DNA of 64,000 nt, taken from contig JAXGMN010000015.1 of NCBI GenBank assembly GCA_040768665.1, positions 186,001 to 250,000 on the forward strand, read 5' to 3'. Shown one piece after another: positions 25,450 to 34,137 of the stretch; the stretch's first letter is position 1; the number at the start of each line of letters is the position of its first letter. Origin of the DNA: JABWBD01 sp040768665. Lineage in GTDB: Bacteria; Planctomycetota; Planctomycetia; Pirellulales; Thermoguttaceae. A program made the translations under genes and the position numbers. The notes beneath the pieces are model-generated. The model had not been told where the DNA came from, ran no database searches, and was given only the letters and a program-made list of their open reading frames with translations.

Positions 25450-26811
25450 TTATGCCTGACCTCCGGCCTGGCCCGCCCGGCCGGTCGGACCGGTGACGGC
25501 CGGGAGTCGTTGCGAAGCCACCTGGGACAACTGGACCAGCGCCTCCGACGCCTCCTTGAGAGTGGACGGCTCGTCGATGCGCTGTCGCAAATAGGCGTTG
25601 ATCGGGTCTTGCAGGTCGATGGCGATATCGACCGAGGGGTTGTTTCCCTTGCGATACGCCCCAATCGAGATCAAGTCTTCGTGGTCGCGATACGCAGCCA
25701 GCAATTCACGGACGAGAAATGCGCCGCGGCGGTGCTCCTCGCTTGTGACCTCCGGCATCAAGCGGCTGAGGCTGCCCAGCACGTCCACGGCCGGATAGTG
25801 GCCGCGGGCGGCCAGCTTCCGCGAGAGCCAAATATGGCCGTCGAGCAGCCCTCGGACCGCGTCGCTGATGGGCTCGTTGGGATCGTCGGCTTCCACGAGG
25901 ACCGAATAGAAGGCGGTGATGCTGCCTGCGGGGCTTCGCCCGGCCCGTTCGACGAGCCTGGGCAGCACGGCGAAGACGGAGGGAGGATATCCTCGCGTCG
26001 TAGGCGGCTCGCCCGCCGCCAGCCCGATCTCGCGTTGCGCCAGGGCGAAGCGGGTCAGCGAGTCCATCATCAGGAGCACATTTTTGCCTTGGTCGCGGAA
26101 ATACTCGGCGATGGCGGTGGCGGTGGCCGCGGCCTGAACGCGGACAAGCGCCGGCTCGTTGCTCGTGGCCACGACGACGACGCTTTTGGCCAGCCCTTCC
26201 GGCCCAAGGTCGCGCTCGATGAACTCGTTGACCTCTCGTCCCCGCTCGCCGATCAGTGCGATCACGATCACGTCTGCGGCCGTGTAGCGGGCCATCATGC
26301 CGAGCGTGACGCTTTTGCCGACTCCCGAGCCGGCGAAGATGCCGATTCGCTGGCCGAGGCCGCACGTCATCAGGCCGTCGATCGAGCGGACGCCGGTCGA
26401 CAGGGGAGTGTCGATCCGCGGACGTTGGCACGGATGGGGAGGGGCCCGGTGGAAGGGACATCGGTCGACCAGGGCCGGCTGGGGCTTGCCGTCGACGGCG
26501 GCGCCCGCCGCGTCGACGACGCGCCCCAAGAGCTCTTCGCCCACGCGGAGCCACCGCGCCGTTCGGACGAGGCGCACCCGGTTGCCGTGCCGCACGCCGG
26601 AAAGCTCGCGGAAAGGGTAGAGGAGCGTCAGTTCGTCCTGAAACCCGATCACTTCGGCGGTGAGCGGCTGGCCCGTCTGGCACTGGATCTCGGCCAGCGC
26701 ACCGACCGGCGCAGGCAGTCCGGCCACCGACACGGTCATTCCGACGGTGCGGGCGACGGTGCCGGTCAGGGCGGTCGGCATCAGCGTTCTCAATTGCTCA
26801 GCGACGTCCAT
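25450..26811 (-). CDS. fliI: Flagellum-specific export ATPase FliI
   Basis: A 453-residue F1-beta-like ATPase. Walker A is GSGVGKS (161-167); the Walker B region is NVLLMMDSLTRFALAQREI, followed by the family text LAAGEPPTTRGYPPSVFAVL and the catalytic GERGREVNEF. Drives export with FliH and FliJ. Starts 7 bases after fliH. Confidence 0.95.
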   Translation of the reverse strand: MDVAEQLRTLMPTALTGTVARTVGMTVSVAGLPAPVGALAEIQCQTGQPLTAEVIGFQDELTLLYPFRELSGVRHGNRVRLVRTARWLRVGEELLGRVVDAAGAAVDGKPQPALVDRCPFHRAPPHPCQRPRIDTPLSTGVRSIDGLMTCGLGQRIGIFAGSGVGKSVTLGMMARYTAADVIVIALIGERGREVNEFIERDLGPEGLAKSVVVVATSNEPALVRVQAAATATAIAEYFRDQGKNVLLMMDSLTRFALAQREIGLAAGEPPTTRGYPPSVFAVLPRLVERAGRSPAGSITAFYSVLVEADDPNEPISDAVRGLLDGHIWLSRKLAARGHYPAVDVLGSLSRLMPEVTSEEHRRGAFLVRELLAAYRDHEDLISIGAYRKGNNPSVDIAIDLQDPINAYLRQRIDEPSTLKEASEALVQLSQVASQRLPAVTGPTGRAGQAGGQA

Positions 26812-26818
26812 GGGTGTC

Positions 26819-27472
26819 TCAGGTCAATTCCTCTTCGATGCGGGCCAATTGGGCTTCGAACTGTTGGTCGATCGTGCCGAAACGGGTGTCCAACCGGCAA
26901 CCGCCCGGTGTGATCTCGGGATCCGCGATCAGTTCGGTGGGCGCGAGATTGGAAAACTCTTTGAGTAGCGCCTGGATCTGGGGAGCCAACGACGCGTGGT
27001 CGGCCGGATTGAGGTAGAGGCGAAGCTGGGAACTTCCGGCCGCCAGCTCCAATGCTTCCCGAACGAGGGTGACGGTGATTTCGGGGTGCTCGACGGTTTC
27101 TCGCCGGACGAGCCGAGCCGCGATTGCCGCGGCGGTGTGGACGGCGGTCTTTTCCCAGTGGCGCAACCACGCCTGCTTGGCGTGCCGCACCTCTTCGACC
27201 GCGTGGTGGAGTGCGGGCAGCAGCGTCGCCAGTTGCTGGGCGAGTTGCTTCTGGACGGTCTGCTCAATTGCTCTCTGTCCCGCCTGCCGCCCTTCCGCTT
27301 CCGCACGTTGGCGAATGGTCACCGCTTCTTTCTGTGCCTTGGCGAGGATCCCGGCGGCTTCCGCGCGGATCTTGTCGAGGTACTGGCCGGCTTTGACCGC
27401 CATGTCGTCGAAGTTGAAGGCGGCGGCGCGGATGCTGCGGTTCTCGTCGTTTGCTTTGATAACGGTGGACAT
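26819..27472 (-). CDS. fliH: Flagellar export ATPase regulator FliH
   Basis: A 217-residue protein: a helical, Ala/Gln/Glu-rich middle (about 30-100) and a C-terminal FliH/YscL domain (AAAIAARLVRRETVEHPEIT; LNPADHASLAP; PEITPGGCRLDTRFGTIDQQ). The last motif is typical of V-ATPase-E/FliH stator proteins. Holds FliI and links it to FliN in the C ring. Confidence 0.92.
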   Translation of the reverse strand: MSTVIKANDENRSIRAAAFNFDDMAVKAGQYLDKIRAEAAGILAKAQKEAVTIRQRAEAEGRQAGQRAIEQTVQKQLAQQLATLLPALHHAVEEVRHAKQAWLRHWEKTAVHTAAAIAARLVRRETVEHPEITVTLVREALELAAGSSQLRLYLNPADHASLAPQIQALLKEFSNLAPTELIADPEITPGGCRLDTRFGTIDQQFEAQLARIEEELT

Positions 27473-27497
27473 TCGTTGTCTGCGGTAGTTATGGCTT

Positions 27498-28520
27498 TCA
27501 GGCCGCGGCGGCTTCGTACGCAGCCGCGGTGGCCGTTATGGGGGCGGCCGGATTGGGCAGGCGAACGCGTCCCTGCGCCGCCAGCCGGCGGGCGAGTTCG
27601 ACGAGTTCGAGGCGGGCTTGTTCCACGTCGCTCAGCCGCGTCGGCCCCAGGTGGAGCAACCGGTGACGGACGGTCTGTGCTTCCCCCTGCGGCAGTTGAT
27701 GAAGGATTCGTTCGAGCAGGTTTTCGGGGGCGCCGGCCATGGCCAGGATCGCGACCTCGGGATCGGCGCCGGCAAGGACCACCGCCAGGCTGCGGTCGTC
27801 GAGCAGGCCGAAATCCTCGAAGTCGAGTTGTTCGGGCTTCAGCCGCTCGGCCAATCGGCGGTCGTAGGCGTTGAGCGTATCGAGAATCTGCATGCCGACG
27901 CCGGGGTCGGAGGCGGAGAGGATGCCGGCCACGGCGGAGAGCCCGGCGACACGCCGCCGCTGCATCCGCACCAGTTCCGCCAACCGCGACTCGAGCATCT
28001 GCTCGATCTCCCTCAGGATTGCCGGATCGGTTTCTTCGAGATCCACCAGGCGACGAAGCACATCGACCTGCAGCGCCGGCTGGAACCGCACCAGCACCGC
28101 TCCGGCCCGCTGCGGCGGAAGATGCGACAGCACCAGCGCTATCGTCTGGGCGCGCTCGGCGGCGAGCAGACGCGCGAGCTTTTCGGCCTCCGCTTCCTGC
28201 AGGAAACGGAAGGGGGGGTCGCCGCCGGGGGAAGTCTCTGCCGGTCGAGCGACCGGCGCCGCGCCGGCGTTTGGCTTGCGGGCCGGCCCGTGGTCGAGTT
28301 CGACGCCCGCCGGCTTCGTTTCTTCCCGCGAGCCCGCCCGGAGGAATTCGTCGAGCACGAGGCGTTCTTCCTCCGGGTCGACGTCGTCCAGGTCGACGAC
28401 CGCGCGTCGGACGAGATGCGCCAAAGCGGCATTCATCTTGTCCAACACGACGTCTGCCGATTTCCGATCCAGCGCGGCGATGAGGATCGCCGCTTTTCGA
28501 ATTCCCGAGCTGTAGTTCAT
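27498..28520 (-). CDS. fliG: Flagellar motor switch protein FliG, variant
   Basis: A 340-residue FliG. The N-domain (1-62, MNYSSGIRKAAILIAAL) is followed by a Pro/Ala linker, then the middle armadillo domain (about 105-200) and C-domain (about 230-315). The FliM-binding EHPQ motif is ERAQ (122-125) before TIALVLSHLPPQ. In the torque helix, aligned by eye to E. coli, K264 is Ala262, R281 is Gly279, D288 and D289 are His286 and Arg287, while R297 is kept (Arg295). The fold is clearly FliG, but the usual charge pattern is not conserved. Follows fliF by 6 bases. Confidence 0.92.
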   Translation of the reverse strand: MNYSSGIRKAAILIAALDRKSADVVLDKMNAALAHLVRRAVVDLDDVDPEEERLVLDEFLRAGSREETKPAGVELDHGPARKPNAGAAPVARPAETSPGGDPPFRFLQEAEAEKLARLLAAERAQTIALVLSHLPPQRAGAVLVRFQPALQVDVLRRLVDLEETDPAILREIEQMLESRLAELVRMQRRRVAGLSAVAGILSASDPGVGMQILDTLNAYDRRLAERLKPEQLDFEDFGLLDDRSLAVVLAGADPEVAILAMAGAPENLLERILHQLPQGEAQTVRHRLLHLGPTRLSDVEQARLELVELARRLAAQGRVRLPNPAAPITATAAAYEAAAA

Positions 28521-28526
28521 GCGTGG

Positions 28527-30182
28527 TTAACTCGCGTGTCCGATCCAGGTGCGAAGGATATTCGCAGCCGCATCGGGGTCTTCGGAAACCAATAGCGACA
28601 GTTCGTCCTTTAGCGAAGCGCCCGATTGGAACCGTCGAAGGCGGCGGTCCTGGTCGGTCGTTTCTTCCTCGTGGTCACCCGTTTCGGTAACGTCGATATT
28701 CGCGGCGGCGGGGCTGCCGCGGCCGCTGGTCGGAGCCGATCGGATCATCGAACGGAGCATGGTAAGGCTGACCAGCGCCAGTACGAGCAACCCCAGGGTT
28801 TGCCACGATTGGCCGAGCCACGTGACGGCTTTCTCGCTCATCGCCGGCTGGGGCATATCGGGTGGGGTGATCTTCTGAAAGGCCGTCACCGTAACCAACT
28901 GGTTCTTGTCCGCGACGCCTTCGGTTTCCGGTAGAAGTGCTGCAACGGCGGATTGGATCTTCGCCGTCTCTTCTTGCCGGATCTGGTCGAGCTCGGCAGC
29001 AGTCGGCGTCTCGGGCGAGGTGCCGGCCTGCGCGTTGGGATCGGGCGGATTACGCTGGTGCCAAATGCTCTCGAAATAGCTCGTGGGTATGCCCACCGTC
29101 GCAGTAACCCTTCGTAGCGCGAAGGGCTGGTTTTCGATTTCCTCTGTCGAGTGGGAGAGGGCATTGATGGTGGTCTGTTCCGACTCTTCTTCTTCCTGGC
29201 GGGAAGCCTTGCTCGTCGTTGCAGAGAGGGCCATCGGCGCATTCGCCTGGTAGCCGGGGCGCCCGGCCGGATCGGCGCCCTCTTGAACTGTCGAGCGAGT
29301 TTTGTCGGTCACCTGGACCGGAACCGTCTTGGGATCGTTCTTCACCTCGTGTTGGCGGTGAACTCGCTTGGCGTCGAGTTCGACTTCGGTCTGGACCGAG
29401 ACGTCGGGGACGTACATCAGGACCCCGAGGATCCGGTCGCGATACCAGTCGGCGTAGAACTGTTTCCTCGCGATGAGGGGGTCATCGCTTGCGCCGCCGA
29501 ACCCCGCTGGATCGCCGCGGAACGAGCGGCCATTTGCCAAATCGAGCACCGTCACGTTTTCCGGTTTCAGACCGGCGACCGCCGCGGCGACCGTGTGACG
29601 GATTGCCGAGACTTTGGCCGTATCGAGCTCCTGAGTGCCTTTCGGGCGGACATTCACCGAGGCGGTGGTGATCCGCTCGCGGCCCCATCCGGATTTCTCT
29701 TCGGTGTCCCAGAAAATCATGGCGGTGTCGATACCGCTCATCATGCTGATGATCTTGGAGAGCTCCTGCTGCCGGGCGATTTTCAGCCGTTCGCGGCGTT
29801 TCTCGCGGTCTTCGAACACGTTGCCGCTGTCCAGGGCGTTTTCCATCATCTGCCCGAAGTCCTGCGGCAGGGCGTTGGCGTCGGCCAAGGCGGCCATGTA
29901 CGCCGTTTGCTGGCCGCTGGGAACGCGGATCCGAGTGCCCTCGAGCCGATACGAACCCAAACCCGCCTGGGCAAACGCCGCTTCCATGTCGCGGATCGCC
30001 GCGGGTGGGAACGGCTCGCCGTTCATCAAGTACACGCCCGGGCCGGAGGATCGCTCGACGAAAAGATAGCCGAGGCTGCAGACGACCACTGCCAGCAGCA
30101 ACCCGGAGGTTATCCGGGCGCCCGGCGTCATCGAGCGGAAAAGGTCCGCGAGCTGGTTATACGCTTTGGTGAGGAAGTCCAT
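28527..30182 (-). CDS. fliF: Flagellar MS-ring protein FliF
   Basis: A 551-residue FliF: membrane helices at about 26-43 and 455-475, with ring-building motifs between (RERLKIARQQELSKIISMMS; SVNVRPKGTQELDTAKVSAI; VAGLKPENVTVLDLANGRSF; YVPDVSVQTEVELD). The C-terminal tail (LRRFQSGASLKDELSLLVSE) is the FliG-binding helix region, matching the adjacent fliG. Confidence 0.95.
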   Translation of the reverse strand: MDFLTKAYNQLADLFRSMTPGARITSGLLLAVVVCSLGYLFVERSSGPGVYLMNGEPFPPAAIRDMEAAFAQAGLGSYRLEGTRIRVPSGQQTAYMAALADANALPQDFGQMMENALDSGNVFEDREKRRERLKIARQQELSKIISMMSGIDTAMIFWDTEEKSGWGRERITTASVNVRPKGTQELDTAKVSAIRHTVAAAVAGLKPENVTVLDLANGRSFRGDPAGFGGASDDPLIARKQFYADWYRDRILGVLMYVPDVSVQTEVELDAKRVHRQHEVKNDPKTVPVQVTDKTRSTVQEGADPAGRPGYQANAPMALSATTSKASRQEEEESEQTTINALSHSTEEIENQPFALRRVTATVGIPTSYFESIWHQRNPPDPNAQAGTSPETPTAAELDQIRQEETAKIQSAVAALLPETEGVADKNQLVTVTAFQKITPPDMPQPAMSEKAVTWLGQSWQTLGLLVLALVSLTMLRSMIRSAPTSGRGSPAAANIDVTETGDHEEETTDQDRRLRRFQSGASLKDELSLLVSEDPDAAANILRTWIGHAS

Positions 30183-30200
30183 CCATGGAGCCTCTAGGTA

Positions 30201-30275
30201 GGTCCCGCCTGCCGGGCGGGACTTCGGAGTCGCGTTACGTTAGGTTTTGGCCGTCACGCCCGTCAGACGGGACGT
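30201..30275. repeat. Paired hairpins in the fliF-fliE gap
   Basis: GTCCCGCC-TGCC-GGGCGGGAC (30201-30221) and ACGCCCGTCAGACGGGACGT (about 30256-30275) fill most of the 98-base gap. Both look like short dispersed palindromes. No strong T-run follows, so they may stabilise or process the mRNA rather than terminate it. Confidence 0.55.
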
Positions 30276-30280
30276 ACGAG

Positions 30281-30583
30281 TCAAATCCGGATATTCTGCA
30301 CCTCCTGGTAAGCCTGCACCATTTTGTTGCGGATTTGCATCATCATGCGGAAAGCGATGTCCGCCTTTTGGACCGCCGTGAGGACTTCGGCCGGCGTGAC
30401 GTCGTCGCCGCCGGACACCAACCGTTCGACGGCGCGGTCCGCTTCTTGCTGCATCGAGTTCACTTCCTGAATCGAGTCCAGGAGGAAGCTCTTGAACGTC
30501 GGGCCGTCTTCCAGGGGCTTTGTGCCCGACGAGAGGTGGTTCGCCCCGGTTGCCGGGATGCCGGTGTTGTGGACGGGATTCAT
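30281..30583 (-). CDS. fliE: Flagellar rod adaptor FliE
   Basis: A 100-residue protein with the FliE core SFLLDSIQEVNSMQQEADRA, TPAEVLTAVQKADIAFRMMM and the C-terminal IRNKMVQAYQEVQNIRI. FliE joins the MS ring to the rod. ATG overlaps the flgC stop in TGATG. Confidence 0.94.
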   Translation of the reverse strand: MNPVHNTGIPATGANHLSSGTKPLEDGPTFKSFLLDSIQEVNSMQQEADRAVERLVSGGDDVTPAEVLTAVQKADIAFRMMMQIRNKMVQAYQEVQNIRI

Positions 30584-31002
30584 CAGACGAGTATCCTCAG
30601 GGTTTGCTGGGCCAGGTCTTTGGCGATATCGATCGCCCCCAGGTTTGCCTCATACGCGCGAGCGGCTTCCATGGCGTCGGTCATTTCGGTCATCATGTTG
30701 ATATCGGGGTAAGCCACATAGCCTTTGTGCGGTCCGGTTTGAATCGCATCGGGATGACCGGGTTGGTACTTGTAGCGGGGCTGGCGCTCGTCGATTTCCA
30801 CGGAGCTGACCCGCACACCGGCCGCCCCGGCCGTTCCCATTTGGTCGTCGGTTTGAAACACGACGTAGCGCGGCTGGTACGGCACGGCTTCTCCGGCCTC
30901 GTTGTGGGTGGTCGACAGGTTCGCCAGGTTGCTCGAGATGGCGTTCATCCGCATCCGTTGAGCGACCAACGCGCTGGTGCTGAGATCGAGGGCGGAAAGC
31001 AT
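30583..31002 (-). CDS. flgC: Flagellar proximal rod protein FlgC
   Basis: A 139-residue rod protein: MLSALDLSTSALVAQRMRMN, AISSNLANLSTTHNEAG and the C-terminal EMTDAMEAARAYEANLGAID. Start chosen at MLSALDL, the family start; the frame is open 8 codons further up. Confidence 0.94.
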   Translation of the reverse strand: MLSALDLSTSALVAQRMRMNAISSNLANLSTTHNEAGEAVPYQPRYVVFQTDDQMGTAGAAGVRVSSVEIDERQPRYKYQPGHPDAIQTGPHKGYVAYPDINMMTEMTDAMEAARAYEANLGAIDIAKDLAQQTLRILV

Positions 31003-31099
31003 TGCCAAGCTCCTTGTTTCTGTCAAGCGGATTATGCGGCAGGCCCTGCTTGCCGAGCGAGACCTGTGTGGTCAGTTCCCGCTCGGTGAGTGGGGTCTG

Positions 31100-31513
31100 C
31101 TAAACTCGTTCGCTGATCGCAACGTTCAACAGCCGAAACTGCGACGTCATGATCGTCAAAGCCAGGTTGTGCTGGATCTGGTTCTTGGCCATTTCGGCCA
31201 CCTGGGTCTCGATTCCCACGTTAACCTCATCGTGACGCAGGATGGTCTGGCTTTCACGTGCTACCTCTGCAAGGTGCGGTTTTTGTCCGAACCCGGGTTC
31301 GCCCGGCGAAACGGCCGCCGGGGGGCGGCGGCTTGCATCGATAGCGCTTTGGAGCCGACTCTGAAAATCCTCCGTGGACAAGTCCCGCACGCGGTAGCCC
31401 GGGGTGTCGATATTGGCGATGTTTCCCGCCAGGACGTTGTGTCGCGCCTGGGAAAAAGCGACCACCTGTTCGAGGACCGGGATCGTTGTACCGTTGAGGA
31501 TTGTCTCGTACAT
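31100..31513 (-). CDS. flgB: Flagellar proximal rod protein FlgB
   Basis: A 137-residue rod protein: MYETILNGTTIPVLEQVVAF, RHNVLAGNIANIDTPGYRV and the C-terminal NQIQHNLALTIMTSQFRLLN. First gene of the basal-body run; a -24/-12 promoter lies immediately upstream and AGGGA precedes the ATG. Confidence 0.94.
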   Translation of the reverse strand: MYETILNGTTIPVLEQVVAFSQARHNVLAGNIANIDTPGYRVRDLSTEDFQSRLQSAIDASRRPPAAVSPGEPGFGQKPHLAEVARESQTILRHDEVNVGIETQVAEMAKNQIQHNLALTIMTSQFRLLNVAISERV

Positions 31514-31535
31514 GGCTGTTTCCCTGCCGCTTGCG

Positions 31536-31551
31536 AGCAAGCGCCGTGCCG
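31536..31551 (-). promoter_or_regulatory. Sigma-54 (-24/-12) promoter for flgB
   Basis: On the minus strand CGGCACGGCGCTTGCT matches TGGCACG-N4-TTGCW with one mismatch and the correct 10-base GG-to-GC spacing. The predicted start of transcription (about 31525) leaves a 12-base leader with AGGGA before the flgB ATG. The sigma-54 activator gene just upstream supports the call. Confidence 0.6.
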
Positions 31552-31689
31552 ACGGCCTCCGGCCGGCGGGCACGACGAACGCCAAAGCGATGCTAAATGT
31601 CTACCGGTCGGCAACTTCCACGCTTTCCTTTTCCCCCGCCACCCGGTTTCGTTCTTGAATCTCTCGGTCTTGCCTATTGTGCCAACGGC

Positions 31690-31715
31690 AAAAACTGCCG
31701 ATTGCACCCGGCAGT
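31690..31715 (-). terminator. Rho-independent terminator after the response regulator
   Basis: On the minus strand: ACTGCCG, loop GGTGCAAT, CGGCAGT, then TTTT. It begins 10 bases past the regulator stop, separating the regulatory genes from the flgB operon. Confidence 0.7.
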
Positions 31716-31724
31716 AGTTGCCGG

Positions 31725-33149
31725 TCATTTCCCCGCCTTCACAAAGGTTTTCTCCCTCGGCGCGTATCCGTACTGCCTCAGCTTCCCCGAAAGCGTCCGG
31801 ACTCCGATCCCGAGCGCCTTGGCGGTTTTCTCCCGGTGCCCGTCGTAATGGTCCAGCGTGGCTTCGATCAGCTTCCGTTCCATCTGCTCCAGGCTCAGCC
31901 CGACTGCCACCGGGTCGGCCGCCTCGGTATCGCCTGCATCCGCTCCGGCGACCAGCCAACGGCGAAGCTCGTCGGCGCCGACCGGTTCGCCGTTGCTCAG
32001 CACGCTCAGCCGCGTGACGATATTCTCCAGTTCGCGGACATTGCCGGGCCAGTCGTAGTGCACCAGCAGGTCGACGGTTGATGCATCCAGCTCGACCGGG
32101 TCGCGACCGAGCCGAACGGCGCTTCGCTGGACGAAGTGCTCGATCAACTCGGGGATGTCCTCTTTCCGTTGCCGCAAGGGCGGCACGAAGAGGGGAACGA
32201 CCGCCAGGCGGTAATAAAGGTCCTGGCGGAAGCGCCCGGCCGCAACCTCGCTCGGCAGATCGCGATTGGTGGTCGCCAGCACGCGGACGTCGACGGCGAT
32301 CGAATGGCTGGACCCGACGCGCTCGAAGCTCTTTTCCTGCAGTACGCGCAGCAGTTTCGCCTGCAGCGGCAGTTCGATCTCGGTCACTTCGTCCAGGAGA
32401 ATGGAGCCTCCGCCTGCGAGCTCGAAGCGGCCGGTCCGTGCGGTTTCCGCGCCGGTGAAAGCGCCGCGCTCATGTCCGAAGAGCTCGCTTTCCATGAGTT
32501 GCGCGGAGAGCACCGGGCAGTTGAGGCTCACCAGCGGGCCGTTGCGCCGGTTGCTGGCGGCGTGGACGGCCTGGGCGACCAGTTCCTTGCCGGTGCCGCT
32601 CTCGCCGGCAATGAGCACCGTTTCAGGCGTGGGAGCCACTTGGGCGATCTTCGCGCGCAGCGCTTGCATGGGCGGGCTCGATCCGATCATTTCCGGCACA
32701 GAGAACCGCGGCGCCCCGGCCTCGGGGGCGTCGTGCATCCGCACGAGGTGTCCGTGACGGATCGCCTGGGCGACGAGTTGTTCGAGCCGGTCGACGTCGA
32801 ACGGTTTCTCGATGTAGTCGAAGGCCCCGTGGCGCATTGCTTCGACGGCCGTGCTCACGGAGGCGTGCGCCGTGACCATCACGACCTGAGCCCGGTAGCG
32901 CCGGTGCTCGAGTTGAATGATGAACTCGACCCCGCTCATCCCCGGCATCTTCAAGTCGGTGACGATGCAATCGAACGCGTCCTGCCCCACGACCTGGAGC
33001 GCTTCGGCGGCGCTGGAGCAGCAATTGACGAGGTGGCCGGCGTGGCGGAGCACCTCGGCCATCGACTCGCGCGCCTGGGGATGATCGTCGACGACGAGAA
33101 CCCGGCCGGTGCCGCCGAAAGCACATGGACCGCTGACGTGGGTTTTCAT
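31725..33149 (-). CDS. Sigma-54-dependent response regulator, FlrC/FleR/FlgR type
   Basis: A 474-residue NtrC-family activator. Receiver domain (about 16-130) with phospho-acceptor Asp65 (VTDLKMPGMSG) and Lys115 (EKPF). AAA+ domain with Walker A GESGTGKE (182-189), the sigma-54 contact loop GAFTGAE (229-235) and RFRQDLYYRLAV. A Fis-type helix-turn-helix closes the protein (HREKTAKALGIGVRTLSGKL). It overlaps the kinase gene by 4 bases (ATGA), and a sigma-54 site sits before flgB, so it very likely activates the basal-body and hook operon. Confidence 0.92.
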   Translation of the reverse strand: MKTHVSGPCAFGGTGRVLVVDDHPQARESMAEVLRHAGHLVNCCSSAAEALQVVGQDAFDCIVTDLKMPGMSGVEFIIQLEHRRYRAQVVMVTAHASVSTAVEAMRHGAFDYIEKPFDVDRLEQLVAQAIRHGHLVRMHDAPEAGAPRFSVPEMIGSSPPMQALRAKIAQVAPTPETVLIAGESGTGKELVAQAVHAASNRRNGPLVSLNCPVLSAQLMESELFGHERGAFTGAETARTGRFELAGGGSILLDEVTEIELPLQAKLLRVLQEKSFERVGSSHSIAVDVRVLATTNRDLPSEVAAGRFRQDLYYRLAVVPLFVPPLRQRKEDIPELIEHFVQRSAVRLGRDPVELDASTVDLLVHYDWPGNVRELENIVTRLSVLSNGEPVGADELRRWLVAGADAGDTEAADPVAVGLSLEQMERKLIEATLDHYDGHREKTAKALGIGVRTLSGKLRQYGYAPREKTFVKAGK

Positions 33150-34000
33150 GCTGCGTGCTCCTGCGAGATGCGGGGAAGGATGAGCGTGAAAACGGCTCCG
33201 CCATCCGGTCCGTTCGCGGCGGTGACTCGTCCACCGTGGGCCTCGGCAATCCGGTAGACGATGGCCAGCCCGAGCCCCGTGCCGCCGGGCTTGGTCGTGA
33301 AGAACGGTTCGAAGGCCCGCCGCACCGCGTCGTCGGAGAGTCCTTCCCCGCTATCGGACACTTGCAGCTCGAGCCCGGTCTGCTTTGAGCGGGCGCGGAA
33401 CCGGAGCAGGCCGCCGTGGGGCATCGCGTCGACGGCGTTGAGAACGAGGTTCAGCACGGCACGCCGGATCATGTCGTAGTCGGCACGGATCAACAGACCC
33501 GGCGGCGACTCGCTGCCGGTCTGGATGGCCTGCGCCGCGAGCTGAGGCGCCAGCGAGGCGAAAAGGTCGTCGACCAGGCCGGCAATCGGGAAAGTCCGCC
33601 ATTGCGGGTCGCGATCGGAAGTGAACTGGAGCAGATCGTTTACCGTGGCGTCGAGGTCGGTGAAGCCGGCCGCGATCTTGTCGAGGATCCGGAGGCTTTC
33701 CGCGTCGGAGAGGATGCGCCGGCGCAACAGGCTCAGGTAGAGCGTCACCGGAACGAGATTGTTGCGGACCTCGTGCGCGACGTGCGACGCCATCTGCCCC
33801 AGATCGGCCAGCCGGTTCTTGCGGGCCAGTTCCCGGTTTTTTGCCTTCAGTTCCTCCGTCAAGCGATGGACCTCGCCGCGAAGGGTCTCGTGGGTTTGCT
33901 CCAGGCGCAGGGTGGCGGCATGCCACGCAGCCAGGACCGACTCCAGGCTGGCGTCGCCGTCGAGTGCGAGGGGATCGGGTGTCGTGAGAGATGTTGTCAT
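33146..34000 (-). CDS. Soluble sensor histidine kinase, FlrB/FleS type
   Basis: A 284-residue kinase without membrane helices. A coiled-coil N-terminus (about 28-62) leads to the H box HVAHEVRNNLVP (His76), then N, G1 and G2 motifs (NLVLNAVDAMPHGG, DSGEGLSD, GGTGLGLAIVYRIAEAHGG). The cytoplasmic form and position fit the flagellar FlrB/FleS/FlgS group, which sense export-apparatus assembly; this role is inferred. Confidence 0.9.
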   Translation of the reverse strand: MTTSLTTPDPLALDGDASLESVLAAWHAATLRLEQTHETLRGEVHRLTEELKAKNRELARKNRLADLGQMASHVAHEVRNNLVPVTLYLSLLRRRILSDAESLRILDKIAAGFTDLDATVNDLLQFTSDRDPQWRTFPIAGLVDDLFASLAPQLAAQAIQTGSESPPGLLIRADYDMIRRAVLNLVLNAVDAMPHGGLLRFRARSKQTGLELQVSDSGEGLSDDAVRRAFEPFFTTKPGGTGLGLAIVYRIAEAHGGRVTAANGPDGGAVFTLILPRISQEHAA

Positions 34001-34041
34001 CGGGTGATCAGCTATCCAAGCTCAATTTGCGCGGTGTGCCG

Positions 34042-34098
34042 CTGCTTGTGATTGGACGGATTCTCCACTTGCATAAGACTTACCACAATCACAAGCAG
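34042..34098 (-). promoter_or_regulatory. 13-bp perfect inverted repeat upstream of the kinase gene
   Basis: CTGCTTGTGATTG (34042-34054) and CAATCACAAGCAG (34086-34098), 31 bases apart, in the 137-base gap between flgN and the kinase gene. Candidate operator pair or leader hairpin; no promoter was recognised between the arms. Confidence 0.45.
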
Positions 34099-34137
34099 TG
34101 GAAACCTCCAAATTACCAAAACACTCTCCGTCGTCTC

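Noticed and set aside
31660..31690. Second sigma-54-like site (TTGGCACAATAGGCAAG, minus strand) upstream of flgB
   Set aside because: Only 8 bases separate GG and GC instead of 10, so it does not fit the -24/-12 spacing.
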